DNA of 64,000 bases, taken from contig NZ_CP107899.1 of the NCBI RefSeq assembly GCF_036013915.1, forward strand, positions 4,216,001-4,280,000. The letters run 5' to 3'. The position numbers were made by a program, and so were the translations under genes. This document shows, one piece after another, positions 55,135-62,310 of this stretch. This stretch comes from Streptomyces sp. NBC_00464 (GTDB lineage: Bacteria > Actinomycetota > Actinomycetes > Streptomycetales > Streptomycetaceae). The first letter of the stretch is position 1; the number at the start of each line of letters is the position of its first letter. A model generated the notes under the pieces. That model was given only the letters and a program-made list of their open reading frames with translations. It was not told the DNA's origin and did not search any database.

Positions 55135-56870
55135 CCGGAATACGGCTGACCGCCCCCGCCCCCGGCTGGTCCATCGACGCCGATGTCGTGGTGGTCGGCT
55201 CCGGCGTGGCCGGACTCACCACCGCGCTGCGCTGCGCCGCCGCGGGCCTCGCCACCGTCGTCGTCACCAAGGCCCGGCTCGACGACGGCTCGACCCGCTG
55301 GGCCCAGGGCGGCGTCGCGGCCGCACTCGGTGAGGGCGACACCCCCGAGCAGCACCTGGACGACACCCTGGTCGCCGGCGCGGGCCTGTGCGACGAGGCG
55401 GCGGTACGCACCCTGGTCACCGAGGGCCCCGACGCCGTACGCCGGCTGATCGGCACCGGCGCCCAGTTCGACACCGCGGACGACGGCACCATCGCGCTGG
55501 GCCGCGAGGGCGGCCACCACCGCCGCCGCATCGCCCACGCGGGCGGCGACGCGACGGGCGCGGAGATCTCCCGCGCCCTGGTCGAAGCGGTCCGCGAAGC
55601 CGCCCTGCACACGGTCGAGAACGCCCTCGTGCTCGACCTGCTCACCGACGCCGAAGGCCGTACCGCGGGTGTCACCCTGCACGTCATGGGCGAGGGCCAG
55701 CACGACGGGGTCGGCGCGGTCAACGCCCCCGCGGTCATCCTCGCCACCGGCGGCATGGGCCAGGTCTTCTCCGCCACCACCAACCCGCCGGTCGCCACCG
55801 GCGACGGCGTGGCACTCGCGCTGCGGGCGGGCGCGGAGGTCTCGGACCTCGAATTCGTCCAGTTCCACCCCACGGTCCTCTTCCTCGGCGCCGGTGCCGA
55901 GGGCCAGCAGCCGCTCGTCTCGGAAGCGGTACGGGGCGAGGGCGCCCATCTCGTCGACGCACACGGCACGCGCTTCATGCTCGGGCAGCACGAACTGGCC
56001 GAGCTCGCCCCGCGCGACATCGTCGCCAAGGCCATCACCCGCCAGATGCAGCTGCACGGCACCGAGCACATGTACCTCGACGCCCGCCACTTCGGCGCCG
56101 AGATGTGGGAGCAGCACTTCCCCACCATCCTGGCGGCCTGCCGGGCCCATGGCATCGACCCGGTCACCGAACCGATCCCGATCGCCCCGGCCGCGCACCA
56201 CGCCTCCGGCGGCATCCGCACCGACCTGCGGGGACGTACGACCGTGCCCGGCCTGTACGCCTGCGGCGAGGTCGCCTGCACCGGGGTGCACGGCGCGAAC
56301 CGGCTGGCGTCCAACTCGCTCCTGGAAGGCCTCGTCTTCGCCGAGCGCATCGCGGCCGACATCGTCGCCCACCGGCCCCGGTCCTCCGCCGCCGCCGCCG
56401 TCGCCGACCACCCCGCGCCCTCCCCGCTGCTGCCTCCCGAGGCCCGGAGCACGATCCAGCGCATCATGACCCGCGGCGCCGGGGTCGTACGTTCCGCCGA
56501 CAGCCTCGCCAGGGCCGCCGAGGAGCTGGAGGACCTGCACCGCAGCGCGTTCCTGAAGGCCGGGGCGGCCGAGCCCAAGGACGCGGTGCCCGGGGTCGAG
56601 GCATGGGAGGTCACCAACCTGCTCCTCGTCTCCCGGGTCCTGGTCGCCGCCGCCCGCCGCCGCGAGGAGACCCGCGGCTGCCACTGGCGCGAGGACCGGC
56701 CCGAGCGCGACGACGAGAACTGGCGCCATCACCTCGTCGTGCGGCTCACCCCCGACCGGCAGCTCGTCCTCCGTCGGACGGATACCGAGGCATTCGGGCC
56801 CGTACAGCCGTCCGGGGCACCAGACTGCGCAGCAACAGGAACCACCCACCCCACTCCCGAGGAGCCGTAA
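55131..56870 (+). CDS. nadB: L-aspartate oxidase
   Basis: A 579-residue flavoprotein making iminoaspartate for NAD synthesis. The FAD turn is [20 protein letters not shown] (residues about 16-35); other marks are [38 protein letters not shown] and [12 protein letters not shown]. The C-terminal helical domain is present. Start overlaps panC by 4 bases. It needs NadA (quinolinate synthase) as partner; none lies in the window. nadC follows after 2 bases. Confidence 0.95.
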   Translation: MTGIRLTAPAPGWSIDADVVVVGSGVAGLTTALRCAAAGLATVVVTKARLDDGSTRWAQGGVAAALGEGDTPEQHLDDTLVAGAGLCDEAAVRTLVTEGPDAVRRLIGTGAQFDTADDGTIALGREGGHHRRRIAHAGGDATGAEISRALVEAVREAALHTVENALVLDLLTDAEGRTAGVTLHVMGEGQHDGVGAVNAPAVILATGGMGQVFSATTNPPVATGDGVALALRAGAEVSDLEFVQFHPTVLFLGAGAEGQQPLVSEAVRGEGAHLVDAHGTRFMLGQHELAELAPRDIVAKAITRQMQLHGTEHMYLDARHFGAEMWEQHFPTILAACRAHGIDPVTEPIPIAPAAHHASGGIRTDLRGRTTVPGLYACGEVACTGVHGANRLASNSLLEGLVFAERIAADIVAHRPRSSAAAAVADHPAPSPLLPPEARSTIQRIMTRGAGVVRSADSLARAAEELEDLHRSAFLKAGAAEPKDAVPGVEAWEVTNLLLVSRVLVAAARRREETRGCHWREDRPERDDENWRHHLVVRLTPDRQLVLRRTDTEAFGPVQPSGAPDCAATGTTHPTPEEP

Positions 56871-56872
56871 CC

Positions 56873-57916
56873 GTGAGCACGCCCGAAGAGAATCCGCGCC
56901 CCACACCCGTGGACGTACCGCTGATCCAGATCGGCGCGCCCGCACCTGCCGCGGGCGGCTGCGGGGACGGCTGCGGCTGCGGCGGGGAGGACGGCTACGA
57001 CCTGGACGCCCTGGAGTGCGGACTGGACCCCGCGCTCGCCCAGCTCCTCGCCGAGGCGGGCCTGGACCCGGTCACCGTCGAGGACGTCGCGCACGTCGCC
57101 ATCGAGGAGGACCTCGACGGCGGGGTGGACGTCACGACCGTCGCCACCGTCTCCGAGGACGCCGTGGCCACCGGTGACTTCACCGCCCGCGAGGCGGGTG
57201 TCGTGGCCGGTCTGCGGGTCGCCGAGGCCGTTCTCTCCATCGTCTGTACGGACGAGTTCGAGGTCGAGCGGCACGTCGAGGACGGCGACCGTGTCGTCCC
57301 GGGCCAGAAGCTGCTGACCGTCACCACCCGCACCCGCGACCTGCTCACCGGCGAGCGCAGCGCGCTCAACCTGCTGTGCCGGCTCTCCGGTATCGCGACC
57401 GCCACCCGCGCCTGGGCCGATGTGCTGGAGGGCACGAAGGCCAAGGTCCGCGACACCCGCAAGACGACTCCGGGCCTGCGCGCCCTGGAGAAGTACGCGG
57501 TGCGCTGCGGCGGCGGCGTCAACCACCGCATGTCGCTGTCCGACGCCGCACTGGTCAAGGACAACCACGTGATCGCGGCAGGCGGGGTCGCCGAGGCGTT
57601 CAAGCGGGTCAGGGACGAGTTCCCGGACCTCGCGATCGAGGTCGAGGTCGACACGATGCAGCAGGTCACCGAGGTCCTGGACGCCGGTGCCGATCTGATC
57701 CTGCTGGACAACTTCACCCCGTCGCAGACGGCCGAGGCCGTCGCGCTCGTCGGCGGCCGCGCGGTCCTGGAGTCCTCGGGCCGGCTGTCCCTGGACTCCG
57801 CCCGCGCCTACGCCGAGGCCGGTGTGGACTACCTGGCCGTCGGCGCGCTGACCCACTCCTCGCCGATCCTCGACATCGGCCTGGACTTCCGCGACACCGA
57901 CGGGGCCGGCGCCTGA
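56873..57916 (+). CDS. nadC: Nicotinate-nucleotide pyrophosphorylase with a Cys/Gly-rich N-terminus
   Basis: A 347-residue quinolinate phosphoribosyltransferase (quinolinate plus PRPP to NaMN). The start is GTG 56873, after CCGAGGAG. The catalytic part begins near residue 50 and contains EEDLDGGVDVTT, RDTRKTTPGLRALEKYAVRC, GGGVNHRMSLSDAALVKDNH and EVEVDTMQQ. The first 50 residues are an extra segment with cysteines 30, 34, 36 and 49, set in GGCGDGCGCGGEDG, which could bind metal. The stop shares its A with the coaX ATG (TGATG). Confidence 0.94.
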   Translation: MSTPEENPRPTPVDVPLIQIGAPAPAAGGCGDGCGCGGEDGYDLDALECGLDPALAQLLAEAGLDPVTVEDVAHVAIEEDLDGGVDVTTVATVSEDAVATGDFTAREAGVVAGLRVAEAVLSIVCTDEFEVERHVEDGDRVVPGQKLLTVTTRTRDLLTGERSALNLLCRLSGIATATRAWADVLEGTKAKVRDTRKTTPGLRALEKYAVRCGGGVNHRMSLSDAALVKDNHVIAAGGVAEAFKRVRDEFPDLAIEVEVDTMQQVTEVLDAGADLILLDNFTPSQTAEAVALVGGRAVLESSGRLSLDSARAYAEAGVDYLAVGALTHSSPILDIGLDFRDTDGAGA

Positions 57917-58713
57917 TGCTGCTCACCATCGACGTCGGCAACACCCACACGGTCCTCGGACTGTTCGACGGTGAGGAGATCGTCGAGCACTGGCGCATCT
58001 CCACCGATGCCCGCCGCACCGCCGACGAGCTGGCGGTGCTGCTCCAGGGCCTGATGGGCATGCACCCGCTGCTGGGCATGGAGCTGGGCGACGGCATCGA
58101 GGGCATCGCGATCTGCTCCACCGTGCCGGCCGTCCTGCACGAGCTGCGCGAGGTGACCCGCCGCTACTACGGCGACGTCCCCGCCGTCCTCGTCGAACCG
58201 GGCATCAAGACCGGTGTGCCGATCCTGATGGACAACCCGAAGGAGGTCGGCGCGGACCGCATCATCAACGCGGTCGCCGCCGTCGACCTGTACGGCGGCC
58301 CGGCGATCGTCGTCGACTTCGGCACGGCCACCACCTTCGACGCGGTCTCCGCCCGGGGCGAGTACACCGGCGGCGTCATCGCCCCCGGCATCGAGATCTC
58401 GGTCGAGGCGCTCGGGGTCAAGGGCGCCCAGCTGCGCAAGATCGAGCTGGCCCGGCCGCGCAGCGTGATCGGGAAGAACACCGTCGAGGCCATGCAGGCG
58501 GGCATCATCTACGGCTTCGCCGGCCAGGTCGACGGTGTCGTCGGACGCATGAAGAAGGAACTGGCGGCCGATCCGGACGACGTCACGGTCATCGCGACGG
58601 GCGGCCTTGCCCCGATGGTGCTGGGCGAGTCCTCCGTCATCGACGAGCACGAGCCCTGGCTCACGCTCATCGGGCTGCGCCTGGTGTACGAGCGCAACGT
58701 GTCGCGCCTGTAG
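57916..58713 (+). CDS. coaX: Type III pantothenate kinase
   Basis: A 265-residue kinase of the ASKHA fold, phosphorylating pantothenate for CoA synthesis. The phosphate-binding start is LLTIDVGNTHTVLGLF (residues 2-17); VVDFGTATTFDAV and GGVIAPGIEIS are the other core motifs, and ATGGLAPMV is the adenosine site. The start overlaps the nadC stop by one base. Last gene of the DUF2520-panC-nadB-nadC-coaX operon, followed by a strong hairpin. Confidence 0.95.
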   Translation: MLLTIDVGNTHTVLGLFDGEEIVEHWRISTDARRTADELAVLLQGLMGMHPLLGMELGDGIEGIAICSTVPAVLHELREVTRRYYGDVPAVLVEPGIKTGVPILMDNPKEVGADRIINAVAAVDLYGGPAIVVDFGTATTFDAVSARGEYTGGVIAPGIEISVEALGVKGAQLRKIELARPRSVIGKNTVEAMQAGIIYGFAGQVDGVVGRMKKELAADPDDVTVIATGGLAPMVLGESSVIDEHEPWLTLIGLRLVYERNVSRL

Positions 58714-58740
58714 CGACGCGGCCCTGACCGGGAGGTCCCC

Positions 58741-58769
58741 GGCGCGGTGGCTCATGGAGCCGCCGCGCC
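58741..58769 (+). terminator. Terminator hairpin after coaX
   Basis: GGCGCGGTGGCTC pairs with GAGCCGCCGCGCC around ATG, one T-G wobble in 13 pairs. It lies 28 bases after the coaX stop. Confidence 0.75.
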
Positions 58770-58820
58770 ATCGACGGCCAGTTAAACGGATTTTGTCTAT
58801 TTAGCACGTATTGTCGCGTT

Positions 58821-59426
58821 ATGCCCACGCCCTACGGATCACGCGGCGGTATGGCGTTCAGCGCGGACGAGCTGCGAGTGCTCCGCCGTGCCCTCGCCAT
58901 CGCCCTCCACCCCGCGCCCCTGCCCGACGAGGACGTCCAGGACTGCCTGCGGCTAGCGGGCGCAGTCGACGAGGCGGTCGGCGAGGCCGGACGGCTGCGC
59001 GCCTTCCTCCTCGCCGACCTCGTCCGCTACCGAAACGCCCTCCCCGGCTCCCTCAGCGGATATCTGGAGCGCCTCCAGGACGCGTTGGCCGCCGGGTACG
59101 ACCCCCGCCCCGAGGATCTCGCCGCCCTGCGCGCCCTGCGTGGCGGAGCGGCCGCCGCAGCGCTTCTGGAGCGCTGTCAGGTGCTCGCGGAGCGCTCGGT
59201 GCGGGCCCGCCTCGCCGGACGCGCGGTGTCCGCGACGGCGCCCGCACCCCGCAGCCGGCTGCTCGCGCTGCCCGGCGGCCGCGCCGCGGAGCCGGAGAAG
59301 CCGACGACCCCGGTGGTCCCGGCCCGTCCGGCCCCGCCGTCCGAACGCCCGGCGCCGAAGCCCTCAGAGGTCTTCCCGCCCCGTCGCCGCCCGGTCCCGC
59401 CACCGCAGCAACGCGCCGCGGGGTAG
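58821..59426 (+). CDS. Conserved Streptomyces protein of unknown function
   Basis: A 201-residue protein. ATG 58821 has TATTGT six bases before it and no ribosome binding site, so it may be leaderless; ATG 58851 (MAFSADELRVLRRALA) is an alternative start. Residues about 11-125 are helical and charged, with repeated Leu/Arg/Ala heptad-like spacing. The last 70 residues are Pro-rich and disordered. No family with a known function was recognised. A similar helical protein follows coaX in other Streptomyces as far as I recall. Confidence 0.7.
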   Translation: MPTPYGSRGGMAFSADELRVLRRALAIALHPAPLPDEDVQDCLRLAGAVDEAVGEAGRLRAFLLADLVRYRNALPGSLSGYLERLQDALAAGYDPRPEDLAALRALRGGAAAAALLERCQVLAERSVRARLAGRAVSATAPAPRSRLLALPGGRAAEPEKPTTPVVPARPAPPSERPAPKPSEVFPPRRRPVPPPQQRAAG

Positions 59427-59468
59427 GGCCTTTCACCGGGCGCGGCCGGGCTCGCTACTCTGGATGCC

Positions 59469-59648
59469 ATGGACTACGTATCCGCGCTCGTGCCCCCTGT
59501 GGTGATGGCTGCCTTCTTCATCGGCCTGGTCGTGACGATCGTCAAGAGTCAGGGCGGACCGAACAAGGCCAAGGAGGACGCGGCCGTGGACGCGGCGATC
59601 AGCCGTGCGGAGTCCGCCCAGCAGGCGCCGCACGCCGGCGGGGTCTGA
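59469..59648 (+). CDS. Small single-pass membrane protein
   Basis: A 59-residue protein starting at ATG 59469 (MDYVSALVPPVVMAAFFIGL) with one membrane helix (residues about 7-26), then a short charged tail KSQGGPNKAKEDAAVDAAIS ending HAGGV at the TGA 59646-59648. Codon positions show the usual third-position G/C, supporting a real gene. It sits between the helical protein and a strong terminator. Function unknown. Confidence 0.7.
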   Translation: MDYVSALVPPVVMAAFFIGLVVTIVKSQGGPNKAKEDAAVDAAISRAESAQQAPHAGGV

Positions 59649-59687
59649 CCTCCGGGTCCCGCGCTTCCCGCGCACCACACGCATACG

Positions 59688-59723
59688 AAGGGCGCACGGC
59701 TCCCGAGAGCCGTGCGCCCTTTG
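59688..59723. terminator. Strong terminator before the BlaI-type gene
   Basis: A perfect 15-bp stem, AAGGGCGCACGGCTC (59688-59702) with GAGCCGTGCGCCCTT (59707-59721), a 4-base loop, and TTT after it. It closes the transcript of the small membrane protein. Confidence 0.9.
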
Positions 59724-59745
59724 CTGTGTAAATAAACCGGCTATT

Positions 59746-59757
59746 CCAGACATCTGG
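59746..59757. promoter_or_regulatory. Palindrome in the BlaI-type gene promoter
   Basis: CCAGA-CA-TCTGG, just before a TAAGGT -10 box (59761-59766) that ends six bases before GTG 59773. Its place inside the promoter suggests autoregulation. Confidence 0.5.
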
Positions 59758-59772
59758 CACTAAGGTGACGCT

Positions 59773-60222
59773 GTGCCCCGCCAATTGGGAGAGCTGGAAG
59801 ACGCCGTGATGACGCGGGTCTGGCAATGGAACCGACCGGTAACCGTGCGGGAAGTCCTTGAAGACCTTCAGCAGGAGCGGTCCATCGCCTACACCACCGT
59901 CATGACGGTTATGGACAATCTCCATCAGAAGGGCTGGGTGCGCCGGGAAGTGGACGGCCGCGCATATCGATATACGGCGGTCTCGACCCGCGCCGCGTAC
60001 TCGGCCGCACTGATGAACGAAGCCTGGTCGCAGAGTGACAACCCCGCAGCCGCCCTGGTCGCGTTCTTCGGCATGATGTCGGCCGAGCAGCGTGACGCCC
60101 TCAGGGACGCCATGCGGATCGTTCTGCCCACACTTCCCGAGGACGTCGCGCAGCCGGCCGGCGAAGGTTCCGGTGAAGGCGTCCAAGCGGCCGATGACGC
60201 GGAGCCGGACACCGGGCGATAG
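59773..60222 (+). CDS. BlaI/MecI/CopY-family repressor
   Basis: A 149-residue protein. The winged helix (residues about 1-75) reads LGELEDAVMTRVWQWNRPVT, TTVMTVMDNLHQKGWVRREV and GRAYRYTAV, the usual BlaI order. The C-terminal helices (80-125) would dimerise. In beta-lactam and copper systems the partner is a BlaR1 protease or a metal; neither an M56 protease nor a copper gene lies nearby. Leaderless start at GTG 59773 with a palindrome in its promoter. The disordered acidic tail (GEGSGEGVQAADDAEPDTG) is extra. Confidence 0.88.
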   Translation: MPRQLGELEDAVMTRVWQWNRPVTVREVLEDLQQERSIAYTTVMTVMDNLHQKGWVRREVDGRAYRYTAVSTRAAYSAALMNEAWSQSDNPAAALVAFFGMMSAEQRDALRDAMRIVLPTLPEDVAQPAGEGSGEGVQAADDAEPDTGR

Positions 60223-60231
60223 CGTCGGGGT

Positions 60232-60789
60232 ATGTCCTCAGAGCTTCCGCATACCGATTTCCAGACCGATCCGTCTGTTATAAACCTCGCCATCACCGTC
60301 CGCCGCGCGAGGACGAGCGATGTTGCCTCGGTCCGGCGACTCCTCGACGGCTACGTGCGAGAAGGCATCCTGCTCGACAAAGCGACGGTGACGCTTTACG
60401 AGGACATCCAGGAGTTCTGGATCGCCGAACGCGACGAGGACGCCCGGGTCATCGGCTGCGGCGCACTGCACGTGATGTGGGAAGACCTGGCCGAAGTCCG
60501 TACTCTCGCTGTTGATCACAGCATCAAGGGCGCCGGAGTCGGGCATCAAGTGCTGGACAAGTTGTTGCAGACGGCCCGCTGGCTGGGTGTGCGACGGGTT
60601 TTCTGTCTCACCTTCGAAGTCGACTTCTTCGCGAAGCACGGCTTCGTGGAGATCGGCGAGACACCGGTCGACGGAGATGTCTACAGTGAGCTGCTGCGTT
60701 CCTATGACGAGGGAGTCGCGGAGTTCCTCGGTCTCGAACGAGTGAAGCCGAACACCTTGGGCAACAGTCGGATGCTTCTGCACCTGTGA
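60232..60789 (+). CDS. Amino-acid N-acetyltransferase (short ArgA-like GNAT)
   Basis: A 185-residue GNAT protein. The acetyl-CoA motif is VDHSIKGAGVGHQVLDKLLQ (residues about 93-112), preceded by the acceptor-side sheet IGCGALHVMWEDLAEVRTLA and followed by LGVRRVFCLTFEVDFFAKHG. This matches the short actinobacterial enzymes annotated as amino-acid N-acetyltransferase that start arginine synthesis from glutamate; mycobacterial ArgA (Rv2747) is of this type. The start ATG 60232 is 9 bases after the BlaI-type stop, so the two may be co-transcribed. Confidence 0.85.
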   Translation: MSSELPHTDFQTDPSVINLAITVRRARTSDVASVRRLLDGYVREGILLDKATVTLYEDIQEFWIAERDEDARVIGCGALHVMWEDLAEVRTLAVDHSIKGAGVGHQVLDKLLQTARWLGVRRVFCLTFEVDFFAKHGFVEIGETPVDGDVYSELLRSYDEGVAEFLGLERVKPNTLGNSRMLLHL

Positions 60790-60874
60790 CCGCCGCAAGA
60801 AGCGCGATCCCTATGTCCGAATCGCGCACGTTTCCCGGCTTCTTGTGCTCCTGAACCTCTCCCGGGGGTTTGTG

Positions 60875-60888
60875 TTTTCCGGGGAAAA
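60875..60888. promoter_or_regulatory. Palindrome upstream of lsr2
   Basis: TTTTCC-GG-GGAAAA, 45 bases before the lsr2 start in a locally A/T-rich stretch. Lsr2 prefers A/T-rich DNA and often binds its own promoter, so this may be part of such a site. Confidence 0.35.
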
Positions 60889-60933
60889 GCGGTTTCCTTT
60901 CCGCGTACTCCATTTTCGATGAAAGGAAATCCG

Positions 60934-61269
60934 GTGGCGCAGAAGGTTCAGGTCCTTCTTGTTGACGACCTCGACGGCGGCGAGGCGGACGAGACCGTGA
61001 CGTTCGCTCTCGATGGCAAGACGTACGAGATTGACCTCACCACGGGCAACGCGGACAAGCTCCGTTCGCTTCTTGAGCCGTACGCGAAGAGCGGCCGGCG
61101 TACCGGTGGCCGCGCGGCGTCCGGACGCGGCAAGGGCCGTGCCGTTCCCGGCGGCAACAAGGACACCGCCGAGATCCGTAAGTGGGCGCGCGAGAACGGC
61201 CACAATGTGAATGACCGTGGCCGCGTTCCCGCGGACATCCGTGAGGCTTACGAGAAGGCCAACGGCTGA
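60934..61269 (+). CDS. lsr2: Nucleoid-associated protein Lsr2
   Basis: A 111-residue xenogeneic silencer. The start is GTG 60934 (VAQKVQVLLVDDLDGG), four bases after AAAGGAAA. The N-terminal dimerisation part is VTFALDGKTYEIDLT (residues about 22-36); the C-terminal DNA-binding part (75-111) contains EIRKWARENGHNVNDRGRVP with the RGR hook that enters the minor groove of A/T-rich DNA. The linker is Arg/Gly-rich. This is the main Lsr2 of Streptomyces by position beside clpC. It represses A/T-rich acquired genes and specialised metabolism clusters. The end overlaps the convergent gene by 22 bases. Confidence 0.96.
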   Translation: MAQKVQVLLVDDLDGGEADETVTFALDGKTYEIDLTTGNADKLRSLLEPYAKSGRRTGGRAASGRGKGRAVPGGNKDTAEIRKWARENGHNVNDRGRVPADIREAYEKANG

Positions 61270-61868
61270 TCAGCCGTTTCATCGGGGGACATCCCCGTCC
61301 GGGCACGCCTCAACCGGGCCCGGTGGCATTCCGTCGCCACGGCGTCCACGAGCCGGATGAGATCGGGAGCATCCCCACCCCTGCTCCCGAAGCCGGAGAG
61401 GGCCGGAAACACCGGTTCTCCCTCCTGCTCGTGCGTTGGACAGGGGGGCCGCAGCCATACGGCGGCCCCCGGCGGACCCGGCCGGCCAGGCGGCGGCGGT
61501 GCGGTGATCCGCCCGCCCGAGCCGACAGCGGTCAGTGCGAGGGCGACTCCGCCCCACTCCAGCCAGTCGAGCAGCCCGGGCAGCTCGTCGGCGCTTCCCG
61601 GCGCCACCAGCAGACTCATCCGCCGGCCCGTCAGCGCCACCGGACCGGTGCGACCCACTCGCCGCAGCGCCGCGTGGCCGGCGTCGGCGGGGACGACGAG
61701 CGCGTCGAACCGCAGCCCGGTCAGCAGCCGCACCGGTGCGCTGCCGGCCGTTGCCCAGCCGAGCTCCTGCTCGTACCACCGGGCGCAGGCGCTCCGTGAC
61801 GCACCATCGGCACGGCTGCCCCGCTCTGCGGGGAACGCGGCGCGGGGCGGTGGGACGGTGAGGGTCAT
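61248..61868 (-). CDS. SCO3374-family protein
   Basis: A 206-residue protein, convergent with lsr2 and overlapping its end by 22 bases. The start is ATG 61866-61868 (MTLTVPPPRAAFPAERGS), with GGGAG upstream; an ATG 27 bases earlier is also possible. Residues about 25-150 show WYEQELGWATAGSAPVRLLT and FDALVVPADAGHAALRRVGR, which resemble the start of the bifunctional primase/polymerase-like domain seen in Streptomyces proteins, but no catalytic acid cluster is clear. The family is named only after its S. coelicolor member between lsr2 and clpC. Confidence 0.75.
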   Translation of the reverse strand: MTLTVPPPRAAFPAERGSRADGASRSACARWYEQELGWATAGSAPVRLLTGLRFDALVVPADAGHAALRRVGRTGPVALTGRRMSLLVAPGSADELPGLLDWLEWGGVALALTAVGSGGRITAPPPPGRPGPPGAAVWLRPPCPTHEQEGEPVFPALSGFGSRGGDAPDLIRLVDAVATECHRARLRRARTGMSPDETADQPLAFS

Positions 61869-61973
61869 GACGAAAGAACTCCCGATCCGCGCCAAGGGTT
61901 ACGCAGAGTCCATGATCGAATGCATAGTGTGTCCGGGTTAGGGGCGTACGGGCGCATTCGGGAGTACGAAGAT

Positions 61974-61987
61974 GTTCGCCCGTAGCG
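61974..61987 (+). promoter_or_regulatory. ClgR-box match 1 upstream of clpC
   Basis: GTTCGC-CCGTA-GCG fits the reported Streptomyces ClgR operator GTTCGC-N5-GCG. It is 324 bases before the clpC start, in a 442-base gene-free stretch. Confidence 0.6.
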
Positions 61988-62080
61988 GAGGGAACCCGCG
62001 TACGCCGCATGGACTGTCTGTAATTGCGGGTAAGACATCCCTAGTGGGAGGGGCGACACGCAAGCCACCGGACGTCTCAC

Positions 62081-62094
62081 GTTCGCCATCGGCG
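62081..62094 (+). promoter_or_regulatory. ClgR-box match 2 upstream of clpC
   Basis: GTTCGC-CATCG-GCG, the same pattern, 107 bases downstream of the first and 217 before the clpC start. Two matches in one leader make ClgR control of clpC likely. The rest of the gap holds no gene that could be supported. Confidence 0.6.
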
Positions 62095-62310
62095 TACTGG
62101 CGATAGGGGTATCTGCCTGGCCTGCGGGAACATCGTCTCGCACCATCGGGTTGGAGCAGTTGTCGGCGTTCGGGGCAGGAGATCCCCCCGGGAAGCAGGG
62201 CCGGGTGTCGGCAGTCGAAATGAGCGGTCCCCGCTTGCGGGACTAAGCTGCGGAAGGACAGGGAGGGGACCGACCCCTTACTGCCTGACCGCTCTGAGGA
62301 GCGATTAACG

